A stretch of DNA of 64,000 bases from NCBI GenBank assembly GCA_016098155.1, contig JAAAJB010000088.1, forward strand, positions 1-64,000, in the 5' to 3' direction. The position numbers and the translations under genes were made by a program. Source of the DNA: Actinomortierella ambigua (Eukaryota; Mortierellomycota; Mortierellomycetes; Mortierellales; Mortierellaceae). Positions 44,794-56,765 of this stretch are shown one piece after another. A model generated the notes under the pieces. That model saw only the letters and a list, made by a program, of their open reading frames with translations. It did not search any database and was not told where the DNA came from. Each line of letters begins with the position of its first letter. Within the stretch, counting starts at the first letter, position 1.

Positions 44794-47700
44794 ATGGCAG
44801 CCATGGCAGGGAGTGCTCGCTTTGGGGACAAAGAGTCTGGGCGACAACAGGCCTCCCAGTCTTCCACAGCCCAACCCCTTCCATCCACCTGGAAACCACT
44901 CCATCGTATTCAGTCTAGCCATCAACACCGCATGTGGACAGACCCCACCCACTCTCGTCAAAGGGATGAAGCAAATGCTTACATGCGAGCACGTAGTTCA
45001 AAGATGGGGAGGCGCGACGCCCAACTAATTGGTACTCCCAACGCTGGTGCTGGCGCTGTCTCGACTACCCCTCGCTCCCCTCCCCTCGCGCATCAAATCT
45101 CGTCATCCTCGGCACACCACCCCGCCGGGCCTCAGCAACATCCGTATTACTACCAAACAGCCAAAAAGAATAGCAGCAATGTAGTTTCCGGATCCCTCAA
45201 TAGCAGTACCCTACAAACGCACCCCCGAGGCCCGACAACAGCCACTGAGGCAATGGCTGCAGCCGTGGCACGTGAAGCCGCTGAGGAGGATAGGATGCCG
45301 ATGCGTCCTATGCCTTCAATGGTAATGGCTCACCTAAAGAGTCAGTCGTCTCAATTACAACGAGTTAGCTCGCTGGGGCATGTACCATATCCAATTGCAC
45401 CCGTCACCACCGACGACATGGGAGAATCCGAATTGGCTTCATACGCAATCCCTAGACCGATGGAGGTGGCACCCAGGTTGCTCACGCTGGACGATTACAA
45501 CCTCATATCGCTAGGATACAAACCAGTTACGTTTTTTTTTGTAATAATCGTCACCAATACGATGGCCGTTTTAATCGTGGGTGTCTTACCAATTCATTTC
45601 CTTTTTGATACCGAAAAAAAATAGGTCTTGGCTAGAAAGATGTCGGGAGTGAGTTTGACTGGAGTGGCAATTGCCGCGGCCAATATTCTGACTGGAATCA
45701 TTCCCTTGTATGGAGAGGCACTAATGAACGGAGGTCCAGCTTGGGCAACATGGAGCTTTTTTGCCATTGGCATCATGGCGATCGTCGTCAATCTTGCACT
45801 ATCGGAGTTGGCCTCGGCATATCCAACCACGGCCGGTGTGCATCACTGGGTCTATCAGCTGGGCTCGTCAAGATGGCGTGCCTTTTTGACTTGGATGACA
45901 GGATGGCTCTCGATTATCAGCGCAGTAAGAGCAAGGATGCTTCGTTGTCGTTGTCGTTGTTGTTTCTGGAGATGTTGTTTTGCTCTTCTTCTTCCTGGAA
46001 ACCCTTTTGAGAGTGGTCCACTCTACTTTTCTACACAACAATATTTGCACCATATTCGAAAGAACTCGCGCTGGATATAAGGTCTTGGGGGGAGGGATGG
46101 TCGCATGAGGAGCAGTCGAATTGACAAAAGTGTTTCTGCTCCCTTCTTGCTGGTCTCTAGATCTCTGTCACGTCCTGTGTTGGATACTACTTTTCTATGG
46201 TTCTTGGGCAGCTATTGTTTACGATGTATGGGACGTCCATGACACCCGCAATGGTAGTCATGTTCTATCTTGGAGTTATTTTGGTGTGGGGGCTTCTCAA
46301 CATTCTCCCCGTCTCTGTGGTATCAGTCCTGTTTTCTTCATCAGGTAACAACTCTCCCGCTGAGCAAAGGCAAGATTCTCAGCATAAAGAAGCGGTCTCT
46401 AAAAAGGCCTACCATTATTGCTTTACATGGCGCACCGACTACATCTCCTAACCTCACCCTATCGCTCATTTCTTCTGGTATATTCAAGGCATTCTTCATT
46501 TAGGCTTGACAATAAGCGTAGCGGGCGTGCTCCTGTCGATGACAAAACTGGGCCCAGGGTTGATACATGTTCCATTTACTGCAACCATCAACTATTCTGG
46601 ATTACCATCCCCCATCTACGCAGCTCTCAGTACCCTGCTCATGGCGTCCTTTGTTTTTCAAACAAATGATACTGTTATCCGCTTTGTACGTCTAGCTGTT
46701 GCATCTCCTTCAGCCGTGCCCGTCATCTTCATGAAACTTTGCGAGATTTTCACTCGCTAACCGTTTCTCCACTCCTCCAACTTCTTGTTCATGATTTTAT
46801 CAACTTTCTGTTTAGTCTGAGGAAAGCAAACGCCCGGAGCGAGCATTGCCGAAGGCAATGATGAGCGCTTCTGTTGCTAGCCTCTTGGTTGGTTTCCCTT
46901 TCATTATTGCTCTAAACTATGGTGCTCTGCTGCCTATTCGCGGTCTTCTAGAGGAACCTATTCCAGCCGCCAAGATTATCATGGTAGGCGTTAGCCATGT
47001 GGGATGCAGTCGCCTGCTCGAGTTGATATCGGCTTGTCATCTAACATGTTTAAATTCTTTTTAAAAAGAACGTTGTGGGCCCGACGGCGCGTTCGACAGT
47101 AATGGTGTTTATCCTGATCGCCTTTTTCTTCACTGGATTCTGCCGCCTCTCGGTGGCAACACGAGTTGCCTACTCGCTCTCAAGGGATGGTGGGCTTCCG
47201 AAATCAACCTACTGGAGTCATCTTCACCCACATCGCCGAGTCCCACAGCGGCTCTCTTGGCTCGTCCTTGGCGCCTGTGCTTGCTGCATATTCCCGTTTT
47301 TTTGGGGCAATTCACGAGCCTATGACTGGATCGGATGTACTGCCATCATCACCACGAACCTGACCCACGGTAGCTTAATACTTTCGTAGGCAGTGTGGGT
47401 TTAAACCTGTATTCGGCGTCCTATCCGTTGCTAATACCTCTTTCTCCCTTCTCACGCCTCGCTTGTATATTCATAGCTCTTCCTCTCCTAATGCGATTGA
47501 CTCGCGAAGGCCAAGTCCACTACATTCCCGGGCCATTCACATTGGGCAGGTTCTCCAAACCATTGACGGCAGTGTCTTTTTTGTGGCTATTGGGCACATC
47601 GATAATCCTCATGTTTCCACGCAGCTTTCCACTTACAGAAGACAACTACAACTATTCATCGATTGTCCTCTCGAGTGTATTGTTGTTTCTTGGTCTCTCA

Positions 47701-50700
47701 TGGTTCAAAGCTCGAACGGATTTTACAGGTGGGCCAAAGATGGATAGCGGTGCCTCACATCGCATGCGTTCCCTCACCAGCGTTAACAGCTTTAATAAGC
47801 CTGAAGGAGGAAGACGAGGAGTCGTAAGTTCCAATACGATCGCCAACACCAATTCCTATGTCTCAGTACAGAATCGTCAGCCCATCCTGAACCGCAGTCC
47901 AGACCTCCCAGTGAGACTCGTGAGCCTTGAGACCTTACACACGCTCCGCGCGAAGGCGGCACGACAGCCCACACTGCCACCAACGGATCCGACAGTCGCA
48001 GCAACGGCGGTAACAGGAACAACAAAGTCGGTGTCGTCCCCTTTGTCTTTAAAGGCAGGCTCAGCGGCCAAAACTACGGGTCGATCCAAGAAGCAAACGA
48101 AACAATCGCCAATGAAGGATTCTCAGCGACAATATCAACGTGGAGCAAACAGGCCTCCACCGCTCAATCTGGCTGGAATCGCCAACAAAAGGGGAGGCGG
48201 AGGAGGAGCATTATCCGGTTTGTCGACGGCTGAATCAGCTCGAAGCGTTGCGACATCCTCGATCCTGGGGATCCCGCTGTCAGCCTCACCAGAGATGATG
48301 CATCAAGAGCTTCCTCTTGTCCATCCTTCGCCATCCTCCGTGGACAACGCCATCACAGGAACGAGTGACTTTGAGCACGGGGTGCCAGATGAAGAAGCAT
48401 CTTCTCACCAACCAGATACAACGCTGTCTCGGTCAGTGTCACCCTGGCGAGGCGCGGAGGACGACTATGATCGCGATCTTTCTGTGGTGATCACCCACTC
48501 CAGGTCAAATTCCTCTAGTTCAGCTATGGAGGACATCCGTGGTTCCAGCTCCATCTCTTCATTTCCCGCTCTTCCACTCTCAGCCGCTACGAATGCCCTT
48601 ATGCTCACACAGCCTGTTTCATTATCAGGTCACGACAGCCATTTTAGTAACAATAGTGGGCATTCTAATGGTCCGTCCTTTCTGTCGTCTCGCGCTCTTT
48701 CCCCGCCGCCGTTACAAGACGTACCTGTCATCCCATCGATTGAGATTGCTCCTGCAACGACCATTAGCAGCCACGAGTCACGTAGCATGGGGACAGATAG
48801 TAGCGGCAGTATCGGTCTCGGCATCGGTATTGACAACACGAGAAGTGATGCCAGCCAGCACTCGTCTACAGGCACCAAGTCACAATCAAGACAATTCAAA
48901 TCACCCTCCGCGCGAGAAGAACGCGACATGTCAGCTTCTACAGAGTCGTTGCCTTCGCAGTGGCAGCAGCGGCAGCAGGAGCAGCGACAACATCGTCATC
49001 AGTCATCTAAACATAAGCATCGGCATCGGCAGACCGCTGTCACTACCAGCGCCGCGAACGCCACAAAGGAGATCGAAGGACCAACTGTGGGCGATAGACG
49101 AGATCCTAGACAAGTGCTAGAGTCTCAGCATTCGACTATAGCGCCGCCCTCCCTAGGCGCCACAAAGCATCATGACCCGCAAGGAGGTCATACGTGCGAC
49201 ATTCCGCAGAATACCATCTCGCTCCAGGGTGCAACCGTCCATGCTCGCCAATTCGCAAGTGGCGATGATGATGAGGTGAGCGATGATGAGTACCATTACA
49301 CCCTTGGAATTGGCCGTCGAAGCACCAGAACACGCGCCGCTTTAGAGTCCATTCGACGGATCGAACTGCCGGGCGGTAGCAGCAGTAGTAACCCTCGATC
49401 TACACCTGCTCCCTTACAGTCAAGGATCCCCAGGCCTATCAAAAGCCCGCATCTCGGCTCGCCACCAGTCTTTCCCGATAGAACTACCGTTCGAAGTCGT
49501 GATAGCTTCGCCACCACCGTTGCAGGAGATGATTTCCAGGATCTCCGGCCCGTCAAAGGTCGCATCCCAACGCCGTATCCTGGTAGCCTCGTGGACCATG
49601 ACGAGGGCAGTGTGTTGGAGACATTTTCGCACTCGTCTGCGGGCTTTGATGATTCAAATCAACATTCACGGCCGCCACAGTGGTCTTTGCATGAACAGGA
49701 TCTCATGCCACCACCACCACCACGCAGCGTTGAAAGCCATCCTCAGAAGCAGGTTCCTCCCCTTCTCCTCCCGCCATCTGCTCGCCAGAGTTCAAAACAA
49801 CGTCGAGGGAATCGAATGAGTGGTCATGCGACTGCATCGGCTGCTCGACAGGCGGATGATACTCTAAAGATCAGTACATCCTCCTCAACATCGCCGCAGC
49901 CGCCGGCTTCTCAGACCTTCTTCACGCTTAGTGCGCCTTCTCCTATGCCACCCGCTTATTTGGCACCGTTAGCGACTGAGTCGCCCTTGGATGGCGCCAG
50001 TAGCGGCAGTGATGCCTTGGCGACGGCGACGACCGAGCTGCTTGACTTGTTGTCGGGATCGCTACCCCAACAACTGCCACTTAGTCGCACATCGACCATG
50101 CAGGGTGTGCCGTCTACTCCAGACGATAAGGATGAAATAGCCGACCAACTACCGCAGGTTCAGCAGCAACAGCGAGATCAGCAACTAAGCGAGCAGCCTT
50201 ATCCAAAGGAAACCACAAGGAAAGACAGGGAAAGACAGAGACAAAGAATTAAAGAAGCACCACCACCAATGGCAACATCGCCGGAGACCTCCGAAAGGAA
50301 GCACGACAAGCGCAACAACATGCCTTTACGGATCAATACTGACCAGGCCAACAGATATTCGCAGCAAAAGGCTATTCACTCGCAGGCACCTCCAGCATAC
50401 GGTCCATCCTCGTCCTCTGCGAGGCCTACAACCACATCTTCTGCTGCTGCTGCTACTGCTGCCACGAGTCAGCGTGCCCAGCGCCCCTCTTCTTCATCAG
50501 CCAAGCAAACAACTGAAGGGACTCGAGTACATAGCCCAATGTCAGCCCTCAAAATGGAACGCTACTATCAACGACAGGTGGGCTCCTCAGCGGCGATGGC
50601 CAGAAACGAAATGCCCTCAACATCGGGTCAACCCAAAGGACGCCCATCGCAATCCTACGACCCACCTGAGCACCGTCATCAACGCCGGCAGCAGCATGTC

Positions 50701-52365
50701 CATGCTTTTGAGAGATCATCTCGCGATCAGGAACGGTCGCACCACCGTAGCCACACACATAGACGTCCGTCGTCTTTGCAGCAGCAACCACAACAACAGC
50801 AACAGCGGCAGCAGCGCCACAACCAACACCACCATCACCATCACTACCACCACCAGCATCATCGATCCCAACGCGCGACAAATGCGCGAGACGCCGACCG
50901 CCATCACCGTCATCGGCGCCACGCAGCCGAGATGCTGAGCGACGACGGCTACAGAATCGATGATGAGGATGAAGGAGAAGAGCAACTACAACGACAGGAC
51001 GAAGAAGACACCGAGGAAGAAGAAGAAGAAGAAGAACAAAGAAGCAAACGCATCCAGGCCGACGATTTCGAAACAGCTCCACCGCTACCACCCAGTCTGA
51101 CCCCCGTCGAGCGCGAGCGGGACATGTACCGGCACAAGCGACGCACCGTCGCCGACTGGGCCCGTGAGCAGTCGCAGATCCAAGAGCGACGCGAGCGCCG
51201 CCGTTCCCGAGCCCGCGCGGCTCGTGCTGCGGCTGCGTTTGCTGCCGTACGACAGCGCTTGGAGAGTCGGCCTGCGGTGGTGATCGAGGTACCGTCATCG
51301 TCTTCCGCGCCGGCGCATGCTCAATCCTCTGCTTCAGCTACCGCCCCGCCTCCTTCTCATCCTCCTCCACCTTATCGCCCTTGGAATACCACGGATGCTG
51401 CTGCTGTTGCTTCTACTGGCGCTATTGGTGGACACAAGGAGCAGTCCCGAAAAACGATAGCCTCAGCACCTTCTGCAGCGGTGGACACACCCATGACAGA
51501 TGATGACCTCTCTCGAGACTCTGCACCGTCTGAGTATTCGAGCCCCTTATCTTCAGAGTCGGAAAGGCGTGGTTCTATCTGGTGGTCGTCGTACCATGAG
51601 CGTCAGCTTCATCACCGTCAACAAAGTCCACAGCATCGACACCATCGCCGTGAGTCATCATCTAGAGCACAGCATCAGTACCATCAGCATCGCCAGCCCC
51701 GCCAGCCCCGCCAGCCCCACGAGCACCAGTCTCAGTATCAACCACAACACCATAGCCATCGACGGCGGCAGCATCGCCGCCATCAACAGCCGCAGCCACA
51801 GTCGTTGCAGGCTTTGCTCTATCCTCGCGGAGGAAGACGGCAAGATGCCAAGGAAGAGGTGGAGCAAGAGGACGAAGAGGAAGACGACGAAGAAGAAGAA
51901 GAGCTTGAACAAGAACAAGAGGTAGACAATGAAAAGGGCAAGGCGATCTCTCAACGACGCGTGCGTTCGTCGCACTCCAACGACACCTTCCCGACTGCTA
52001 TCCGGGTCGGTACCCCTACCACACCATCCTCGCCTCAAACGCCTCTGTCGTTCCTGATGAACCAAGAGCCTGGAGGTCACTCCGACCTGAGCCCACACCT
52101 TTTACAACCGCCTCGAGTCGAAAGAAGGAACGAGAGAAAGGACAGAGGGGGGAAGGGACGGGGACAGGCAGAGGCAAACGATCCAAAAGACAACACCGCC
52201 CATGCAGAGCCGCCTGTGGGTGGATCGTACGAGTCGGATTCGTCGAGCCACAACGTCCATGATCATGGGAGCGTTAATGACCCAGCAGGGTCGTTGTCGT
52301 TGAGAGATCGATACACACCTTCTATCGACACGGAAAGCGTTGGTGCTGGAGTTGGAAGGCCATGA
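44794..52365 (+). CDS. APC-superfamily amino acid/choline-type permease with tail of about 1500 residues (about 2251 residues)
   Basis: A membrane transporter of the amino acid-polyamine-choline group (GABA/choline permease-like). Exons: 44794-45525, 45625-45924, 46161-46344, 46504-46685, 46816-46983, 47069-47369, 47477-52365. After a 235-residue disordered N-terminus comes the family entry LTLDDYNLISLGYKP, then helices starting LTGVAIAAANILTG, an ELASAYPTTAGVHHWV loop (family: ELAS..PTAGG.Y.W), a degenerate ND...FSEESK loop (family: D..HLSEE) and RVAYSLSRDGGLP. It closes with GPFTLGRFS and two last helices ending near residue 710. Residues about 715-2251 are Ser/Gln/His/Arg-rich and probably disordered, with poly-acid, His-rich and Arg-rich patches. 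The exon 1 donor (GTTACG) is weak. The last intron is taken as 107 nt because the other acceptor would make it only 20 nt. Substrate is unknown. Confidence 0.85.
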
Positions 52366-52469
52366 GATAGAGTGAAGTTTTATATTTTATACTTTTTCTT
52401 TTGTTATAATACCACTAAAAAAACAGCAACAACAACAACAACAACAACAGTGGAGGGAGGTGTCAGAGA

Positions 52470-55319
52470 TTACGAAAAGTTAAAGTTTTGGATCATGAAC
52501 CGTTTGGCATACCAGCCAGCGGCGATGGTAATGATCGTCATGGAGAGTCCAATGCCCAACTCGCCCCGCTGTGCTGCTGGAGACGTCACTGTGAACAGGC
52601 GTAGTCCAATTGGATCCCAACTAGAAACGGAAGAAAAATATAAAAACTGTCAACAAAAAGCAATTTTGTTCATCCTTTCCCTTTGGTCCAGCTTGAAAGT
52701 CTTTCATCTTCATTCCTTTTTTTTTCTTCTCGGTCCCGTTCCAACTTACGTGCTCTCAACCCAGACAGGCTTGCTCGCATCCTCAATGAAATAGTCGTTG
52801 TCCTGGTTCATCGAGATGCCCAAGCCGTACGCATCATGGTATCGGGTCATCGTCACGATACACCGATCCGCCACACAGTACTCGCCCGCAGAACACCGGA
52901 CAACTCCCGGTTTCGAGCTGCAGCCGACTTGGCCCGACGGCGACGGCGGCGTAGTTGCATTCGCAGGTGCCTCTGGCGCTGCCGCTGTGGCATTCGCGAG
53001 GAACGACCACACAAAGATCGGGAACGGTTGCGACTGGCTATAGAGCGTGCCCGAATAATGGGGCAGCCGGGACGGCGGCGTCGGCGACGCCGTCACGTTG
53101 AGCAGCCGATCCACCAACGGGCACGAGTAGTTGCTGGTCATGCAGGTCAACAGGTCCTGCACCAACTGACGATCCACAGCGATCTGAGCCAACCCTTGTT
53201 GCTGCGACGGCGACAACATGGTATTCGCCCCTTCCTGAACCCCTTGCGCCTGCAGCCATGTCGTCCTCGCCAGGACGTTGGCGGCCCGCTGAATGGCATT
53301 CACCGTCGTCACGGGATCCCAGAGGTCGTCCGTATCCTGACTCGTCAGCGAACTCATCGTCTTTTGGTAACCAGTCATGACCACCGTCGGGATGTCGTCC
53401 TTGGCGCCTAAGAAGGACGCGGCGCTCGTTGGCGGGAGCCCGCGATGGACACCGTCCGCGTTGGCGGCGAGTAAGGCTGGGTAAGTGGGTGCTGCGGTGC
53501 CATTGCTGATATCAAAGTGGTTCAATTGAATCATTTGTTGAACCAAAGGCTGTGTCACCGTCTGTTGTTGGGCCGAGTTGTGAACATGTAGGTAATGGGC
53601 TGCGTCCGCAGGCTGCCCAATGAGTCCAACTTGGCTGACCTCGTACACGCGATCAATGTTGGACAGTTGGATCCGTGAGAAATCAAGACTAGAGAAGAAT
53701 GGGTAGAGGCATCCTGTCGTCCCGGCCGCTGGAGGTTTGATGCAGTCGATGGGCGCCGAGATATCCTTGACAAATCGTTGTGAACCTCCGAATCCCCAAG
53801 CTTCACCTGAAAAGAGTGAGTAGACGATATGCTTCTGCATCGATGAGAGCGGAATGGGCGACTATATGGATGTTCGAAAGTAAAAAAAAAAAAAATAGAA
53901 AAGATTCGGTTAAATTAATGCGACGACAACAGTTGTTTTGCTGTTGAAAATAAAATCCAGAGAGATGTCATTAAAAACATACCCTACTGAGCGCTTCGGC
54001 CGTGGCCAAGACGGCAATCATTCCAGTGAGGGAAGACTCGACGCCGATGGTCAAGTCGTGGAAGAATGAGCGGCTGTCCATGGCGGCGGTAACTACAATG
54101 ATTTTTTTGTTGTCGGCGGACGAGATGTTGGATGATGGTGTGGACCATACAGACGCGCCCCCTACTGGCGTACACCAACCTAAAAGGAGGTACATATAGA
54201 TCATTAGTAAAAGAAAACCATACAACCTCTCTCCTGCATATAAAAGTGTTCTACCCAAAGATACACCAGTACCTTTTCTGAGGCATGCTTCTGCACTCTG
54301 TGCAGCCCACATGAATGAGTGGAACTCGATCGCGCTCAGTGGGTAGTTGTCGAAGCCCTTGACGTGATTAAAGTCGGCAGATTGAATGACGGCTCGGTAC
54401 GAAATGCTGTTGCGTTCGTCGATGGTATTGAGGGCGTAGATGGGAAAGTCGTATTGCTTGAAGAGAAGTCCTGTTCCTGTAGGATTCCATACATTCGGAT
54501 AAGTCGTCTGTTTGCTGTATAGTCCATACTCGCAATTAGGACATGTTGTGTCTGGAGAGGCGGTGTTGTTAGGTCGACTCGAGATAGTGTAGACGGGGTC
54601 GGTGCCGTTGACGACAGCCAACACTCCTGCTATATCCTTGGTACCGTCGAGCTTCTGCAAATTGTCGCTAGTAGAACGATGAAAACCACGATGGGCATTG
54701 TTCGTCAGTCTACACGTTTAAACATTTTCTGTCATACGCCAAAAAGAATAGTCCTGCCACTCCATCCTGCTTACTCGGTCATCAGCCAGTAGGGCATGAC
54801 GATGGTATATTGTGTACGGATGCGACCTTTGCGATCGATAAAGTCATCGATATCGCTCTGCTTGTCTGTCCTGTAGAGCACGCCAGACTTGGCCTTCATG
54901 GCTACAGACAGAGCAATTGAGATTCGAGAAAGATCAGAAATATGCAACAGCATTGATGGCCCAGATATCAGATTCCCCCACTCTATCTATCTTACCTTGA
55001 CAGCCAATGATTCGATTGTTATCGAGTAACCGCACACAGGGCAGAGATCCAATATCGCGGTAGATCTGGTCGTATGAGGTTCCTTGGGCATTGGCGACAG
55101 CCCATGCTAACGAAGGGCAGTGAGCGACGATAGAGAGTTTAATAATAGGTGTCACGAAGAGTTGGGCGTCAGGAGACAGCGGAGATGAAGGGAAGAAGGG
55201 TTATTACCGAATGCTCCTGCCAGCAGGGCACTGTGCATTAGCCGCCGAGACCAGCGCAATCCTTGGCTTGTCTTTCCATTCCTGGGAGTGCCTGGACTGG
55301 CCATGGTCTTGAGATGCAT
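52470..55319 (-). CDS. Nicastrin, gamma-secretase subunit (734 residues)
   Basis: Nicastrin is the glycosylated type I membrane subunit that gates substrates into gamma-secretase, with presenilin, APH-1 and PEN-2. Exons: 55208-55319, 54996-55106, 54775-54901, 54273-54667, 53983-54179, 52750-53861, 52470-52620; all joins keep phase, and length is close to human (709). A signal peptide (about 27-45) ends at ANA. The ectodomain has VRLLDNNRIIGCQ, FMWAAQSAEACLRK, WCTPVGGASVWS and an aminopeptidase-like region with AAMDSRSFFHD and VESSLTGMIAVLATAEAL. SGEAWGFGGS contains E334, equivalent in position to the conserved Glu of the human GETFDYIGS block, though DYIGS itself is not kept. Several N-x-S/T sites are present. 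A single membrane helix near the end (about 704-722) leaves a short basic cytosolic tail. A Met five codons downstream (55304) is an alternative start. Confidence 0.9.
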
Positions 55320-55540
55320 GCCGCGATGAACAATTGCGATGGAATGTGGCGGAGGGGGATGCGGCGGAAGAGAGATGTGGAGAACAAGTTCTATCGTACT
55401 TGCATTCCTCCCTCGTGCATGAATATGCGCTCGAGAGAGAGACAAAGTGGCTTTGGGGGGGGGGAATGAGGAGCCTCCAAGTTCCGTGCGAACGGACACA
55501 CGCGCTTCATTTCCCATACTTTTTTTTTATTTAGCCCCAC
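55320..55540. promoter_or_regulatory. Compact bidirectional promoter between nicastrin and mitochondrial IF3
   Basis: Only 221 bp separate the two start codons. The interval is GC-rich, with a G-run on the plus strand (about 55456-55465) and a T-run (55521-55529) just before the IF3 start. No TATA box was seen. Any core promoters must be shared or very close. Confidence 0.55.
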
Positions 55541-56461
55541 ATGTCACGCTCCATCCTTTCCTCGGCGATCATCAAACCATCGCAGTTTCGCTCAGCTGTC
55601 ACTCCTCTCTGGCAGCTGCAAGCTACGCGCCAATCTCTTGGCGCCCGCCCTGCTATCACGGCTATTGCCGCCTTCCATACGCCAGCCTCCCGTAGCGCCA
55701 ACAGGAACGAGAATAAGCCCTCCGTCTCTAAGCTCGACTTCCTCGACCCTCCTTCCACCAAGCCCAGCGCCAGCATCAATAGGGGCAGTACAGGAAGCAA
55801 GCAGGGCCCACCTGGCAATAGGACTGTTCGATCTCCCGGTAGCAAAGGGCCGGCTAGCAGCAGCAACAGCGACAGAAGCAGCGATCCCTTTGAACTGTTG
55901 GATGGCAAAAAGCCGGCCGCATCATCTGCGACTAGAAAGCCAACAGCACCCTTGGATCGTCCTCCTCGCGACGAGGAGATTCAAGCCCAGTGGATCCAGT
56001 TCATCAACGAGGACGGGCACAACGAGGGTCAGAAGCGTCTCACGTCGGTGCTGCGTTCGATTGACCGCAAAGAGTACTTTTTGATCCAGGTCGACGCCAA
56101 TACCAACCCACCCATCTGCAAGGTCTTCTCCAAATCAGAGCTTTTCCAAAAGGCCAAGAAGGAGAAGCAGTCCAAAAAAGCCAACGAGGTCGTCACCAAG
56201 GAACTCCAGCTCAATTGGGGCACTGCTGAACATGACCTCGCCCACAAGCTGAACAAGTACAAGGGCTTCTTGCTCAAAGGCTATCGTGTCGACGTACACA
56301 TCACGGGCAGAAAGGGCAAGTCGTCGACCAAGGAGGACCGTGAGGCCATGCTTGAAAGGATCAAGGCCGAGCTTGAGCCAGAGGCCAAGTATGTGCGCCC
56401 CATGTCGTGGTCCAACGAGGTTACTGCCAACATGCTTCTGCAGGGCAACAAGAAGCAATAG
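55541..56461 (+). CDS. Mitochondrial translation initiation factor IF-3, 306 residues
   Basis: IF-3 binds the small mitochondrial ribosomal subunit and promotes correct initiator tRNA selection and subunit separation. Single exon. The first 45 residues are rich in Arg/Ser/Ala and lack acidic residues, ending AAFHTPASRS: a likely presequence. A disordered Ser/Pro/Lys linker follows to about 140. The IF-3 N-domain begins at RDEEIQAQWIQFINEDG (about 146). The family-typical LIQVDANTNPPICKVFS stands at about 183-199, then a Lys-rich linker helix. The C-domain has KELQLNWGTAEHDLAHKL (about 222-239) and FLLKGYRVDVHITGRKG. The yeast counterpart is AIM23 and the animal one MTIF3. The stop is followed by pyrimidine-rich sequence. 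Confidence 0.9.
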   Translation: MSRSILSSAIIKPSQFRSAVTPLWQLQATRQSLGARPAITAIAAFHTPASRSANRNENKPSVSKLDFLDPPSTKPSASINRGSTGSKQGPPGNRTVRSPGSKGPASSSNSDRSSDPFELLDGKKPAASSATRKPTAPLDRPPRDEEIQAQWIQFINEDGHNEGQKRLTSVLRSIDRKEYFLIQVDANTNPPICKVFSKSELFQKAKKEKQSKKANEVVTKELQLNWGTAEHDLAHKLNKYKGFLLKGYRVDVHITGRKGKSSTKEDREAMLERIKAELEPEAKYVRPMSWSNEVTANMLLQGNKKQ

Positions 56462-56765
56462 ACCGCCACCCCCTCTCTCTTTCGTTTTTCGTTTTGCTTC
56501 CCATCACTCCTCTCGCGCCGATTCCTTTTTTTTTTCTCCGCATCCCACCATTTGTTGTAGACACAGTTTTTTTTTAGACAACATGTAATATGATAGCCCA
56601 GTTTTGACGACCTCTCCACGCAGAGATTTCTTGGAGTGTGGTGAAGAAATAGAACCCCCCCACCTTTTCACAAGTACAAGTCATCCTATCTTTTTTTTCC
56701 CCGAGTGGATCACACGAATAGGAGGTGCGGAGAAAAAAAACACACACTTTTCATTCTTCTCAAAA
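56462..56765. other. Convergent spacer between IF3 and VIP1
   Basis: 304 bp separating two stop codons. It contains T-runs (56526-56535, 56567-56575, 56691-56699) that would serve as A-rich sequence for the minus-strand transcript. No gene is supportable. Confidence 0.6.

Noticed and set aside
47370..47389. A 20-nt intron that would add SVGLNLYSA-type residues before the next permease helix
   Set aside because: Attractive for the protein alignment but far too short to splice. The 107-nt intron 47370-47476, with a ctaat branch-like motif, fits both size and phase.
50549..51298. 249-residue minus-strand open frame inside the permease tail
   Set aside because: It lies entirely within the long sense exon and consists of complement artefacts of Gln/His/Arg repeats.
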